Part shown: positions 1-13,239 of the stretch, one piece after another
Position numbering within the stretch: the stretch's first letter is position 1
Layout: every line of letters begins with the position of its first letter
Origin: Typhlomys cinereus
Lineage: Eukaryota > Chordata > Mammalia > Rodentia > Platacanthomyidae
Reading direction: 5' to 3'
DNA length: 64,000 nucleotides
NCBI GenBank assembly: GCA_023101885.1
Contig: JALPQD010000054.1
Coordinates: 1,352,893-1,416,892, forward strand
Program-made: the position numbers and the translations under genes
The notes under the pieces: generated by a model
The model's database searches: none
Told to the model about the DNA's origin: nothing
The model's input: the letters and a program-made list of their open reading frames with translations, nothing else

Positions 1-924
1 TGACAGTGTAGGAAGTGGAATAACACTTCCTGTTAGGTATTCAAAGATTTCCACATACATCACCATGAATGATGGAAAGCATAATACAGAATATATCGTC
101 TCTAAAAATGTGCTATATATGTAGGAGATGTGACTTTTCTTAAACTAAAACACGATCAATAGTTGAAAAGCGTTTTTTGAAATATTAATGTTATAACTGT
201 CAAAATGAAATACAATTCACCTTTATCAAGAAAATCTGAATGTTGGTTTTCAAATGACATCAGTTTTAAAGATAAAAGTAGATGTTTCCCAACAGAAGTA
301 GCAATATAAAGACAATACTTTGAAATAGAACTTTATGTAAGTTTTTTTCTCACCTTTCCAAGTATCTTTTCATGTAAATTTCATGCATTTCTATAGTAAA
401 CCCTTGACTGATGATTCCAATTGTAGAATTTAGCCAGTGAGAAATATGTAATATTTATTATCCTCCAAGATTAAGAATCTAGGACTCTGACTTTATTTTA
501 GTATTATTTCTTAATATCTTCCTCTACTCTCTCCCAGCAGTCAAGGATCCCATTTCTGTGTCTTTTTTACACAGTAGTGCCCCCTTCAATATATCACATT
601 GTAAAAGTGAGAAACCACGTGCTATCTTGAGTCAAGTTCTGCTTGATCTAGATATTACTGCTATGTATTTCACCAGCCAGAACAGGAAACTAGGATTCAT
701 TAGAATAAACCACAATGCCAACAAGTTTGGATGTTATGCCCTATATTTTCATGAAAGTCTCCATCAACCATGACCCTTCTTTACCTACTTTCCAAAATTA
801 CATGGGAGAGAATCTGATATGTACCTAGATTCTGCTTTTGCTTCATCTATACTTTTTCAATAACTGCACATATGGTTCAAATTAGGAAATGCTTTAGTTT
901 CATAATTCGTTGTAATAAATACAA
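1..924. other. No gene seen; AT-rich unique-looking DNA
   Basis: Only short chance ORFs with no protein-like composition. I see no repeat family I can name and no splice-flanked exon. Confidence 0.6.
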
Positions 925-1300
925 AGCCAACTTAAAAGGAATGAGGGGTTTCATTCAGCTCACAATTCCAGGACAAAATCAACCATGGCAGAAGTCATAC
1001 CTGTCAAGGAAACTGGTTGCAATACATTCATGGCAAGAGCAGAAATTAAGGGTCAACTTTATCTACTTGCTTGCTTCCTAACTTGCCAAGTTGTCAAATT
1101 GTCAGCTGGCTTTTTCCATCTTAATACACCTGTCCAGGGAATGGTGTCACCCACTGTGAACTGAGTTTGTCCACAACAGTTAATGGAATCAAACAGCTTC
1201 TCTCCAGGGTTGAATAATGAACTAGGTGAACTAGATAATTTCGTTGAGTGTGTGCAGAGCCCATCCCCCAATTATCAAGTTGAAACTAATTGGCAGAAAA
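925..1300 (-). repeat. Degraded MaLR-type LTR
   Basis: The stretch reads like the reverse complement of a rodent MaLR (ORR1/MT-type) LTR: a 'gggtttcattcagctcaca' start, an 'accatggcagaag' block, then a right end near 1275-1300 resembling the 'tcaacttga' start of these LTRs. It is heavily diverged, without clear TG/CA ends or a target-site duplication. The family is inferred from pattern memory. Confidence 0.5.
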
Positions 1301-2692
1301 CAGTTATTGCCAACAGCTGTTCTATTTGACTTGTGTATTGTAGAATAATAATTTTATAGTGGAAGTGTAACAGATCTGAAGCAGGTAAGCATAGGAAACA
1401 GCTTAGAGATCTGGGACTACATTGGTGTTAGGCTAAATATACCCTCCGCACTACATACACTTTTTGCAGTACACTTGCCAGCTTAGGTCCAATACCTGCA
1501 TGAACTATGCCAACACACCCCTCTGAACAATATTCATGGTAACTTCGTATTCCTGCCAGTCTTGGGTTTCACATGTATCCTTCTCTATAAAGTGGACTAA
1601 GTCTCTCCTTCCCTGGTGACCATAACACTTACATAGTTTCTAATCAAGGTTATCATCAGAATATTCTTATAGTAAGGATGGTAGAGATTATCTGATATAA
1701 AGTGGCTTTGGGTACATAAACACTAGGGAAAACTGTGCCCTTCTAGTGAACTTTTGGGGAGAATCTGCCTATAATTTCATGCATATGAATAAACTGATCA
1801 TGCATATGATTAAAATCACAGTATTGTGAGAACTTTCAAACAGTCATAAAGCCATCCAGACTATATCTTTTTGCAACAAAAATTCCTCTTTGTATTCTGT
1901 AAAAATGATCCAACTTGGGGCCCTTCACCTGCATGACCCTTGCCATGTGTTTTGAGTTTAGTAGAGATTGCCTATGAATCAAAATTTTCTTTGCTACTTT
2001 TGAAAATTTGTGTGGAGTTTTATTTTATTTTATTCTTGAATAAGTCTAATAACTTGGAAACATTTATCCCAAACCCAAACCATCGGTAACAAATCTATTT
2101 TATGACATAACTTTAATAATAAGATGTTGGCTTATAAAATTGATACAAGGCATATATATTATTTGGCATGAAATATTTCTTATTTCTGGTAACAATCTCA
2201 AATTTGAAGTTTATTTTTTTAAGATAAATTTTCCTTCAGGGTTCTTTTATTTGCCATTTACTAGCTTAAGAACTTTATAGAAATCCACTTTGCCTATTTT
2301 TGCCTGTATTTAGTGAACGAGTGCATCAGTGTACACCAACAACAGCAAATCCATCATGAAACACATCATGTCTCCTGAAGGTGATGACAGATGAAGACCT
2401 ATGCTTGATGTTATGTCTTTTGATACCTATTTGAATAGAAAGGATGCATAAATATAAGAGAAGTGTTCAAAGTGATAGCATTAGGTAAGCAATAAAAGAG
2501 TTGTGCATTTAAGACAGTAAACATTTTGTGGAGTTGTTATAATGAATTTATAAGATTTGTAGAAGGAGGGATATGCTGAAATTTCCAGGAAGAAAATGAA
2601 GAAGTGAAGGATTATTGAGGGGGACCTGATAGGAAAGAAATTTAAGGCATATTTGATGAAAGAAATATAGCAACAAATTACTAATATCACAG
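1301..2692. other. No gene seen; AT-rich DNA
   Basis: No ORF with protein-like composition and no repeat I can name. Probably old, unidentifiable transposon residue plus unique sequence. Confidence 0.55.
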
Positions 2693-3033
2693 CCCTTCCT
2701 TCCTTCCTTCCTTCCTTCCTTCCTTCCTTCCTTCCTTCCTTCCTTCCTTCCTTCCTTTTTCTTCCTTCCTTCCTTTCTTCCTTCCTTCTCTCTCTTTTTC
2801 TTTCATGCTCTTTCTCTCATGCTTGCTTTCTTTCTCATAATCTTTCTTTCTCATAATCTTTCTTTCTTTCAATTTTCTTTCTTTCAATCTTTCTTTCTTT
2901 CTTTCAATCTTTCTTTCTTTCTTTTTCTCTCTCTCTTTCTCACTTTCTCTCTCTTTCGCTCTTTCTCTTTCTTTCTCTATCTTTCTTTCTATCTTTCTTT
3001 CTCTCTTTCTTCCTTCCTTCTTTGTTATTCCCC
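2693..3033 (+). repeat. (TTCC)n/(TTTC)n polypyrimidine microsatellite
   Basis: About 62 bp of almost pure TTCC units (2695-2756) run into roughly 275 bp of degenerate TTTC/TCTC/TTTCAA units. One strand is almost entirely pyrimidine. ORFs on either strand here are low-complexity translations (Phe/Leu/Ser one way, Lys/Glu/Arg the other), not genes. Confidence 0.95.
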
Positions 3034-5090
3034 TACAATCGAAAATTACTCATGGATCAGCATACCTAGGGCCCAGTGAGTGAACTTTTTATAATCACCT
3101 ACATTTTCAATAATAACAACTTTTTGTAATTATTATTTATTATATTCATAGAAAGAGCAGTATCTTGCTTAAATTTCCTTTTTTCTTACAATTTCTAGAT
3201 TCTATCATAGACCTCTAGATTCCTGTGCTTTCATCTCACTGGACAATACTTTAAATCATTGACTCTCCCTCTCTTTGAAAGGCAGAAGGATGCAATGATG
3301 TGTACTACAGGCATATTAAATTGATAATATCCATATGCTTTAAAATATACCTTAACTATTAAAAAATGGACAACCAGAAAGAAAATGTGCTATTCTTCCC
3401 CATGATGGCACATATATTAAGGCTTGGCTCAGATTGAAATCAAGACAAGGATGGGATTTCAGGGGATACCTTATCTTTTTATGGTTTCTTTGATATTAAA
3501 TTTCTTAATATAAATTTCAAAACATCTTTAAATTGACTTTTTAGTTTTCTTTTATAGAACCAAATTACCTAACTATTTATCTTCAAATGCAAGAAAATAA
3601 CTCCTTTGATTTCTGCTTAATTATTAATTGTATCAAACTTCCTTTAAGACTTGATTTTAACTGATTTACTTCTCTTGTTTGTCTCCTTTCTTTTCTCCTT
3701 CCTTTCTCTGTTTTTTACCTTCAAACTGGATAAAATGTCAAAATACCATCTACTGTAGTAATTCTCTTTTATTTGTCTATATAAAGTCTGTTCATCACAC
3801 AGGCACTCAATTGTCACCAAACAAATTTCTGAGATAAATAATCACCTCATGGGTTAAATGTAATTTATTTACAATTTGATGGCATTTTCAAGCGACAACT
3901 TTTTTTGGTCAATGCAGCAATTGTATACATAATTTATATCTTGTTTTTAGGCCTAACAAATGTGTTTTCTGGAGATAAGAGGTCTGTTTCCACAACGTTT
4001 GCTCTCTATACAGTCTAGCTTTTTGTAAAGGCTTAAAATGATCACTTGTGACATATTAATCATTTTTCCTTTCTAATTGTCTGTTTACACTCAATTCTGC
4101 GAAGTTCCTATCCTTTCTGATTTTAGTTTGTTAATTTAATCAGATTTACACATTCTTTGTTATTCAAACATGCCTGCATATTTACCCATGTATTGAAATT
4201 TAAAATAGATGGGAAGTGAAGTCTTAAGGAGGTGAAGTACAACTAAAGTACAACTTTAACCTGATTTCTTGAGGAAAGAATCTTGCCCTGGATGCTATCA
4301 TATTTTGGTATTTAGACACAGTTCATCAGTTTATTAATAAGCCTCAGATAAACATCTGGTGAAATCTTTCTCTAGATCAGAATTTGCCTTAGAGAGTAGT
4401 AGTACAGATTTAACAAATTTGCCTTAGAGAGTAGTAGTACAGATTTAAGCAAAATTTCCCAGGGCTGAAACAGAGTGACAACAGTCATCCCACATTTGTT
4501 CTTACCACATTGTAGAGTTGACACAATATAATTTTTAGAAGACAAAAAGTGATAGGAATGTAATATTGGTGTTCAATGAGAGATGAAAATTAACTTGTAT
4601 AAATACTCAGTATGTTTCTCATAGACTCAAAAATCATTGCTCAAGAATGCTGAAGTTACCTAAATGTGATTCAAATGAGAATTTTAATAAGGTTATAGAT
4701 AACTGAATAGAAATATTCTGTAATGATCTTATGTTTACTCTGAGTTTTCTAGTGTTACTCATATTTGTTGTACTTTAGCTAGAAAATCTAAAAGGAATTC
4801 CTAAGAGATTATTACTAAAATATTTTTTTATTTATTGAGGAGTACACCAATAAGCATATGAAAAGATAATTTGCTTTCTTGATGTGTTAAGGTAGAACAC
4901 TTATTGTAGAAAAAAATCTCCCCCCAGAATTTTTTTGGGCAACAGTTATGGCAAGTGTCTAGATGACTTTTATGGAGAACAAAACTGTGAGTTGTAAAAG
5001 AATCTACTAATTATTATAAAAAAAATCCAATGGCATAGAAAATAAACCAGATCTGGCTGTAGGAAAAGCAAATGATAGACATTAAACTAG
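3034..5090. other. No gene seen; AT-rich DNA with one small tandem duplication
   Basis: Only short chance ORFs. The one internal feature I can support is the 35-bp tandem duplication at 4381-4449. Confidence 0.55.
4381..4449 (+). repeat. Perfect 35-bp tandem duplication
   Basis: A unit starting 'aatttgccttagagagtag' occurs twice with a period of 35 bp (4381 and 4416). The copies do not differ until the last few bases. Confidence 0.9.
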
Positions 5091-5212
5091 AGCCAGGGAT
5101 GTTAACATGTTCCTGTAATTTCAATATTCCAGAGCATGAAGCAAGAAGTTCTGAAATTTAGGAACGTCTGGAACTATCTAGTAAGACCTGTCTCAAAAAG
5201 CTGATTTCCCAA
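5091..5212 (+). repeat. Old B1-like (7SL-derived) SINE
   Basis: The order of blocks matches B1: 'agccagggatg' (GCCGGGCATGG), 'cctgtaatttcaatattcc' (TTTAATCCCAGCACT), then 'aagacctgtctcaaaaag' (ACCCTGTCTCAAAAA) before an A-rich tail. It is clearly diverged. B1 is rodent-specific, which supports the host assignment. Confidence 0.7.
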
Positions 5213-5474
5213 CCAAACACGCAAATAAAGAAGAAATTGAACCTAAACATATATATATATACCATCTTGAAAAAACTATAAAAGTGCAAAACTGGAAGCA
5301 AATTTATGGAAATGGAGCAGTTATGGAGGATTATAATTAATTTAAGAATTAAATAAACCAAATAAAATATCCAACTTTTATTCATAACAAAATATAAAAT
5401 GCTATAACTTAAGGAGAAGCAGTGTAGAAAATATTTTTCTAGACATGAAATATTTTCCATGAAAACTTTTTTCA

Positions 5475-5800
5475 ATGTAACAGAGGTTTATTATTCAAGC
5501 TCACTATTATGGGTTACAGCTGATCATGACGGTAGAGATTTGCCAGCAGATACTGAAGGAACTGGCCTTGACATATCCACAAGAGCAGAGGGGTGAGGTC
5601 CAATGCTGCTCTCTTGTTTGCGAAATGTGAGCTAATTCTCTGTCTCCATCCACCTGCCCTGAGTATGGTCCTACCAGAATTAAACCAGTGTTCTACAGGT
5701 TGTCAGGGCTTTGTTTTAACTAAAATTTCTCTTAGGAGAGCCTAGTTTCACCTCTGAAGTGTCAAGTTGCCAGCTTAAATTAACCTCATAAATACTTTGG
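5475..5800 (-). repeat. Probable degraded MaLR LTR
   Basis: Begins 'cagaggtttattattcaag' and ends with 'gaagtgtcaagttgccagc', which resembles the reverse complement of the TGT...GTCAACTTGACAC start of ORR1-like LTRs. No TSD found. Family assignment is tentative. Confidence 0.4.
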
Positions 5801-8800
5801 GTGGGAAAAAACATGGAGTTTTTGGCTCTAATATTGACGGATATTATAAACTCTTCTTGCTGTTGATCTTGTTTATGTAGATTGTTTCTTAAGGAAATGG
5901 ATGTCAACTGACCTGTCTTGACTTCAGTTTATTTTAGACTATGTGTCTTCCATTATTGTTTGCTCTCAACGTTTGCTTTTTTTTGAAATTTAAATTTTTT
6001 TATTTTTCTACTTTATAAGAATATCGAGTATTCCTCCCAGCTTCTCTCTCTCCCTTCTCCCTCGCATTCCCTTTCATGAGAAAATTTCTGATGATGAATG
6101 TGCAATTTTTGCTACCAAATAATTTTCAGAGTTTCTTAAGCAGAGTTTCTATAAACTGGGTATTTTACAATTTAATTCAATTTCCAGAGTTAGTATAGAG
6201 ACCTCAAGATTTAGAGCTCAAGTGTGCCAAGATGGTCTCCCTACTTTCCAATGCCAATCACAATAGTGGATCCCCAAGTTACCTACGCATCACTTTGCTA
6301 TGGATTGGAGTTCAACAGCACCATAGGTTTGGTTATTTGCAATAACAGCATAACAGTGCACAGAACCAAAGCAAAGGCTGTTCCTAGTTACTAGTTTACT
6401 AAAGGGGATTGTATAAAGAACTGATGTGAAGGCATAAAGGTGAGGCTCAAGAGTACCTAAGCAGGAGCTTCCATGTCTTCTATGGATATGGGTCTGGCCA
6501 TACACCTCTTATATAGCTCTGTCTTCAACAAACCATTAAAAAGTGGGAACAGGGAGCAAACACTGCTTTTTCCCATAGGAGCAAAAAATAAATAGGCAAA
6601 AATACAATTATTTGCTAGACATTTTCAAAAATGCATTCTTTGTGATTAAGATTTCAGGGATGTTGAATAATGGTTTTGATAAATGAATACATTGATATTT
6701 TGAATTAGAATAAAAGAACAAAAGGGAAAGTTATCAATCATCGAATAAACAGGAATGTTATCATCAAATAAACACTCATGAAACATTTCTCAGCTATGAA
6801 GAGATCTGAGACACCAGAACAAAAGGTCACTGAGTTCCAGTTAAATTTTGTGAAAATAGACACTCCAAATAAGCAGCAGAAAAGACAACTTGCTTTCAAA
6901 GGATGTAATTAATTTTGTGGATTTTTTTCCCTCTTGATAACTAAAGGTCAGAAATCAATAGAGCAACATCAGCAGTTTTAAAAGAAAAAAAGATTAAGGT
7001 TTAAGAATTCTGTACTCAGGAAATCCAGCAGTTCTTTGAAAAGATAGTCTTTGTTATTCTAGAGCACGGAAACTGTTCCACCTAAAATAAATTACATAAA
7101 AATTTACCCAACTAATGTAAATGTGTGTTAAAATAGCTTTCAAGAAGGTAAGCTGATGTAGAAAAGAAAGCTAAGTAAACAAGGCAGAAAAAAGTTGTAT
7201 AAAACAGTTCCTGCTGATAAAATAAAACACAGCCTTGGAAATAGACCTCTTTAGAAGAAAATTTGAAGATATGTGTTATTTATTATTCATATATTGTGAG
7301 AGTAAGATTTTTTTCAAAAAACAGCAGTGACGATCATTAAAAGTGTCAACAATTTACAAGCATTTATAACTAATTAGTTGATGTGACATTTAAAAACAGT
7401 AAGACATTTCTTTTATTATAAAATACAATTTAATTTATCTGAGGAAATATATTTATCAATCTCTAAGTCTTGTCTCAAATTTTGGGGACAAAATATTGCT
7501 GTGGACCTTAGAATCAGAACTATTGGGAACATTAAGTCATTTTTTGTGCACCTGTTTGTTCTGGGAGACAGCCAATCAAACCTATGTGCAGAACTGAAGA
7601 TGTTTCTCCTACTGATTAAAGTTTCTCATTGGATTCCCTCAGACATCTGTGGGGATATCAGAAAAAAACCCCTGAGATTTGTATCTATTATACTTAAAGC
7701 TTTCTAGGCAATTACATATGAGGGGAAAGAGTTTTAGTGTTTTCAGAAAAACATGAAAATTCTGTGATTTTGCTTCTTGTTTAAAAGTTTGATGAATGTA
7801 GAGGCAATTCTCTTTCAGAACTTAAATGAAATAAAAATACAACAAGAATAATTAACAAATAGATAACAGCATTGATCTGGTGTGAATTGTGGCAAGATAT
7901 CTGTGATTCGTGGTCATTATATTCAATCTTTTCTGCTCCAAGGTAACAAGAGTAGTAGCCATGGAACATTTTGCCACTTTATGGCAGCTGTCTTACTGTG
8001 ACCTTTGAGTTTGTCATAGGTGATAGGTAAATGATACAGTCTATGCCACCAAATTAACTGAACACTGTGATTTATTTTTATGGATATTGGAAGATAACTG
8101 ATGACTGTTAGTTAATAAAAGTTGACCAATGAAACATTTCTTAAAAGAATAATAGTTCCCTGCTAGGACTGAAAGTCTGTAAAGATTCTTAGCTCTGACA
8201 CTTTATTTTCCATAGCAACCATGTTTGAAGGAGGGTGTTCTTGGCATTGCAAAGAACTCTTTCCCTGTTGATAGAAAGAGAGGGACAATTTCTATTCTGT
8301 CTTTTTATTCCTTAGAACATGAACAGAGCTGGTGTGCAGCTGAGAGGATGCAGCAATGTCTCCATCGGAGTCATCAGGAGAAATACTGATGAGAAGAACA
8401 TCAGAGCAGGGAGAAAACAATGCTACTGTGCTCCCCTCGTGACCTTAAGAGGCTGTCTCTTCCCTAAGATGTAAAATGTTTGAACTGGTCTTTTCAACAT
8501 TTGTGTACTCCCATTTTATTCAGTTGAAATGAAACATGTTTTAGTTCTGTGAAGGTGATCACACTGATAATATATTTAAACTTATTTATCTAATTAAAAA
8601 ATGAATGCTTTACCTTAAAATAGTGACACAAATTCATAACTGAAGAAATGAAAACTGAATCTAAGAAAAAAATCATATGTGCTATGTCTTCTTTCCCATT
8701 GTTGTTGAATAATTTTTTCAGAAAGTTGTTTATTTCTTTCCTTTGTTTTTAAAAAACTATGAAGTATATAATGGTGATTATACACTTTGACTCATTAAAT

Positions 8801-9071
8801 TCACTTACAGAAGTATACCACAGGGAGAAAGTAGAAACACATGTTATGATTTATGAATAAGCACGTTCATTCCAGCATTGTTTATGTAACAAAACAAATG
8901 GCGAAAAATAATTTAGGTTGCGTACTAAGTTATGATACAACCATATGGTGCACTGTCACTGTTATTCAATAACATATCCCTCAAACTGATTTATACATAA
9001 AGGTCATTGGAATGTAATAGTACCTTAAAAAGTAATATATCACAAATTACATATATGACAAGATGTATCAT
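5801..9071. other. No gene seen; AT-rich DNA
   Basis: Around 5976-6075 a T-rich then CT-rich stretch could be a short antisense L1 3' end, but it is too degraded to call. ORFs at 6290-6505, 7501-7707 and 7781-7969 are short and not protein-like. Nothing else is supportable. Confidence 0.5.
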
Positions 9072-9085
9072 AAGGGTATCAATTT

Positions 9086-9397
9086 TTTTTAATTTTTTAA
9101 ATTTATTATTTATTCAATTATGTGTGTATGCGTGTGTACATGTGTGTGTATGTACGTGTGTGTGTGTATGTGTGTCTGTGTGTGTAGAACCACGGATGAA
9201 TTCGAGAACCACCATGGACGGCTCCACCTTCTCCTTGTTTACTCTTCCCGGGGGATTCACAGGCTCCACCCTACCAGGACGGGAAACGCAGACCACCCCC
9301 GCTTCTACTGGCATCTGCACATGGGGTCTAGGATCCGAACTCAGGACCTTCTGCCTGCAAAGTAGAGGCTTAACCCCTGAGCCACTTCTCCAGCCCC
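9086..9397 (-). mobile_element. B2-superfamily SINE, DIP-like, full length, with TSD
   Basis: On the minus strand it starts GGGGCTGGAGAAGTGGCTCAG, giving a tRNA-like A box (TGGCTCAGGGGTTAAG). A B box follows (GAGTTCGGATCC), then a GC-rich body, a (CA)n-like stretch and an A-rich tail (plus 9086-9120, T-rich). It is flanked by a 14-bp duplication AAGGGTATCAATTT at 9072-9085 and 9398-9411. This copy keeps the 13-bp segment between A and B boxes that the 23.7-kb copy lacks. The head is shared by the B2 superfamily; the name DIP (jerboas) is inferred. Confidence 0.85.
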
Positions 9398-9411
9398 AAG
9401 GGTATCAATTT

Positions 9412-12214
9412 GATAACTAGAAAATTTGAAACAAAAACAACAAATCATAAATTAATGATAGAACATCTAAAGAAAAATAACTAATAAGACATGCTAAAAT
9501 AGTCTTTCTAGGTTTTAATTTAATGAGTAGTAAATATTTTTCTTTTTCAGTCTTCTAAATTCTTCATAATTTCTATATACAATATAGCTATAAATAATAT
9601 CTAATATAATTTCCAAATTGAAATATGTATTCTAAACTTGTATAATCTGGTAATTCTCTTCCACATTAAGTTAAGTTGCTGTTAGTAAGTCGTTCCTTTT
9701 AATTTTGAAAATTGTTTTCATATATTGGTTGAGTTGTTGAAACCATTAGAAATCTGGAAGTTAAGTACTTGTTTTCTAACATTTTTAAAAATTACCCTTT
9801 TAGAAATTTTGTCCTTTCAAATGATTATGCTTTTCTTTGTCAGATTGTTATTTGGACAAAAATTGAATTTAATGAATATTTTGTATTGAACGATTTCATT
9901 AGCAGTTTATATGCTTGTAGATAGTGATCCAAAACATGTTTCCTTATCTATTTTTCTTTCTGTTTATCTGTCTGTCTACTTTGCTCTGCTAGATAAAAAA
10001 CTGCTGAAAACTTCAGTACCTGTTTGACAGGTATATCTTAACTTATTTTTTGGAGATGCTGATTAGAAATGCTCCTACATAGATTTTGAGAAGGTGTTTT
10101 TAGATAACTCTATTCTATTTTTTTGAAAAATGTCTCTGAAGTAATCTATTATAAAATTCACAGTTTTGCAAAAGCCATAGCTAGTTGCCTAGCAACATAT
10201 TTGGTTATGTCACATAATGAAAACAATATGATAAACTGCAACTTTTCTGGTATTAATTTTTAAACAGAGTTCTAACTGAAGCAACATTACAGATGGAAAT
10301 TTTTGAAAGATGGTCCTTACCTAAACAAAATAGAAGAGGATAAATAGTATACTAATTGGAAATCATTTTCTTGACACAATGTTAATATTTAAGCCCCATG
10401 CATGAATTTGAACAGACAGTTCTGGTTCCCCAGGTTCTACCTTGTACTTCCTGAAGCACTCACTATAGTTAGATACTGTGGAAAGACGATAAAATTACAT
10501 GTCTGCCGAGGGGACTTAATGGTGTTATGACATTCACTGAACAAGCAGGGTGCCTGAAATGCAACACGAAATATCTTAGTTTGTGAATTTTTTTAAATGT
10601 TAAAACTATTAGAGCAAGAAAAAATTTAAAGTTATGTTCGAATCTAAGCATGAAATATGAGTAATAAATCTGAGTTAGTTGGAAAAAGCCCACACCTCAT
10701 ACTTTTTTTAGCATTAAGCATTTTTTTTCTTCACAGTCAAAGGCACTAGAGATCAGTAAAGCTTTCTGCTTTTCCCTGTCTTCTCCCTCTTTTTTTCTAT
10801 TTTCCACATACCTGAGCTTTTTTTTCCATTATCCCTCATCCCCAATAGTTATTTGTGGTGGTCATCAGATATGTTGAAAGATTTCATAGAAGATGGGAGA
10901 AGATCTCATGCAAAAATGCATTTCTGATTAAAGATATGGGTCTCCCTGACAAGTGTTTTTGGAGATCTAGAATTTAAGCCCATGGCACTGTTCAGGATCT
11001 TTTTTGTTTTTATCACAATTTTATTGTATGGACACTTAAAATCTACTGACATGCTGCTTGTTCAGTATTCTTCAATATTTCATGATGTTATTATCAGGAA
11101 GCTTCAGAAGTGGTAGGCAGAAAAGATGACTGGCCATCAGTCATTGGCAATTAACCTTTAATTTGATGTTCCAGTTACTAATAACAGAGCCAGCTTCTAG
11201 TGAAGGGTCTACTCTCCCCTCCTGTCTTACAAAAAGCTGGTTATCACAGTCCTAGGACAACCAGTGAATATCATAACAAGAGGACACATATGCTAGCTCT
11301 GTGATCTAGATGACAGATAAGTGATTTTAAAATCAGAACTGTGGTAGAGCCTACAATTTGCAGAACTAACTTAGTAAAACACTTGTTTTATGCAACCACA
11401 TTGTAATAAGAGTTTTGTGCATGGGTAGTTTAAAGTGCAGTAAACTAGGACCTGAAACAAAGGAAACACTAAGAAACAAACAATAAGAGCATTTTCATTT
11501 TTGTTTGGAATGAGGAAAGATTTTTACTTTTGTGTGACCACTGATAGGACTAATGCTGAAAAATATAAGCCTATTTGTGCTGTGTGGATGTAACCAAAAG
11601 CTGTGTCCTGTAGTTTGAGATGATCTCTATGACATGGCCTCTCAATGGACTTCCCCATCCATGGTGTCTCGATTCATTCAAACATGAACCTCTGATTATG
11701 TTAATTAGATATCTCTCCTAAAGAAAGGTAGGCATTACATTTCATATTAATGACATTGATCTGACATTTCTTCATGAATTCAGCCTTAAAATTCCAAAAT
11801 CATTTTAACAAGGCACGTGGGTATGTCAAGGAAAACACTATACAAAAAGGTATTTTTGGATACTCATGGCTCCAAGAAGGGGGTTGTCACTGGTATATAT
11901 TCTCTTTTCTTTATCATATGACAATGAATTCTGAAATATTATTTATTTACATTATTTGTTGTAGCTCATTTCCTTTTCTATTTCTTCAGTTCATTTTATA
12001 GGACATTTTAGGATAATGCTATCTCCTTAACAAAGACTGAGAGTTTTTTAAATGGAATATAACAAGGGAATGGACTTCAGGAAACACAAGATGTTTTAGG
12101 GGGTGGGAAGTGATAGATATGGAAAAATGATGTTTCCTTGTATTGTTTTATTTATTGCATCTTGATGATTTAAATGTAGCAATGTCACATTATTATGAAA
12201 TCATAATTTCTTTT
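9412..12214. other. No gene seen; AT-rich DNA
   Basis: No protein-like ORF and no repeat I can name with confidence. ORFs at 10469-10693 and 11774-12001 are short and low in information. Confidence 0.55.
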
Positions 12215-12870
12215 ATTTTTCTAGTCTTACATACATAAGTGGTTGTCTTTCCCTGATTACCCCTTCCTCCCTTTCTCACTCCCCCCTTTCCTTTCCCATT
12301 TACCCTCCCTTCATCAATCCATCCCTTTCTCTCCCACCTTCCTGCCTGCTCTGTTTTTGGGGGAGACCTCAGGATTCCCTTCTGATTGTCTGCTCTAGTA
12401 GATCCTAAGATTAAGTAGACCTTTTTTGGGTAGACACACTGATAGGGACATTCCCCTTCACTTGTCTAATCCTAACCCCTAATGTTCCCATTGTATGAAA
12501 TTATTTCTCCTGAGTTCGTCACTCGTCTATTGGGGAATGTCGATATGTCAACAGTCATGCAGGTCTGGTGAGTAGAAGTCTCATTGCAGCAAGTTCCTGC
12601 ATCTAGCATCCTTTTCTTGATTGGAATGTCTTGGCCAACAGTGGACCTACTCACCTCTAGGCTCCTTCAATCTTACTGACCCCTCTTCTGCAAGATTCCC
12701 TGAGCCTTAGGATGGGAAGATATTTGGTTGACCTGATTTCCTGACAAATGTTTTAGGGTCGCTGGTACTCTGGTTGCATGCTGTCTATTTCACTGCTTTG
12801 CCAATGCACTCGTCTGTGTCTTGTTTGAGTGTTGAGATCTTTTCTAATTTAAAGATAAATAAGAGGTGTT
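12215..12870 (-). mobile_element. L1 3' UTR fragment, older subfamily
   Basis: Reads as the reverse complement of the L1 3' UTR. The polypurine tract appears here as a CT-rich block (12250-12350). It is followed by the conserved 'gtctaatcctaacccctaa' region, 'cagtggacctactcacctc', 'tccttcaatcttactgacc' and the 'gagccttaggatgggaaga' block, which recur in the L1 ends at 44.3, 45.5, 52.4 and 54.6 kb. It is clearly more diverged than those copies. It may extend to about 13235, but I cannot align that part. Confidence 0.75.
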
Positions 12871-13239
12871 TAGTTGGAAGTTTACAATTGGGTGTTTGTG
12901 ATTAGCATTGTGGCTTCTGATCTTGTTCTGTCAGTTTTTTTCCCCATCCACTGTGGTTTAAATTGCTTCATATTGTCGGGATTATATTCCCTGTCATTGG
13001 GGGTTGGTTAAGGGCTAGAAAGCAGATGATTGATTACCTGGAGACTAACTCCACTCCCTATTGTGTCCTGTTTCCGTTTCTTCCCTCCCCTTTAAGAATT
13101 TTCTTACATAAAGGTCTTTTTACTGTTTACTCGTGTTCTTTGCTTTTGTTCCACTGCCCCTTTTCAGGCTTGTGTTCCTGTGCATTTGTGAGTTATTAGG
13201 ATTATCTGCTTAGAGCTTCAATTAGTGGTTTCCACGTAT

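Noticed and set aside
2693..3033. CRISPR-like or other regularly spaced array
   Set aside because: No spaced repeats; only simple-sequence DNA. The whole window is mammalian.
2687..3079. ORFs on both strands through the pyrimidine block
   Set aside because: Translations are simple runs dictated by TTCC/TTTC units; no gene signal.
9007..9420. 137-codon ORF and the similar one at 23583-23948
   Set aside because: Both run across GC-rich SINEs and their CA repeats; similarity between them is SINE similarity.
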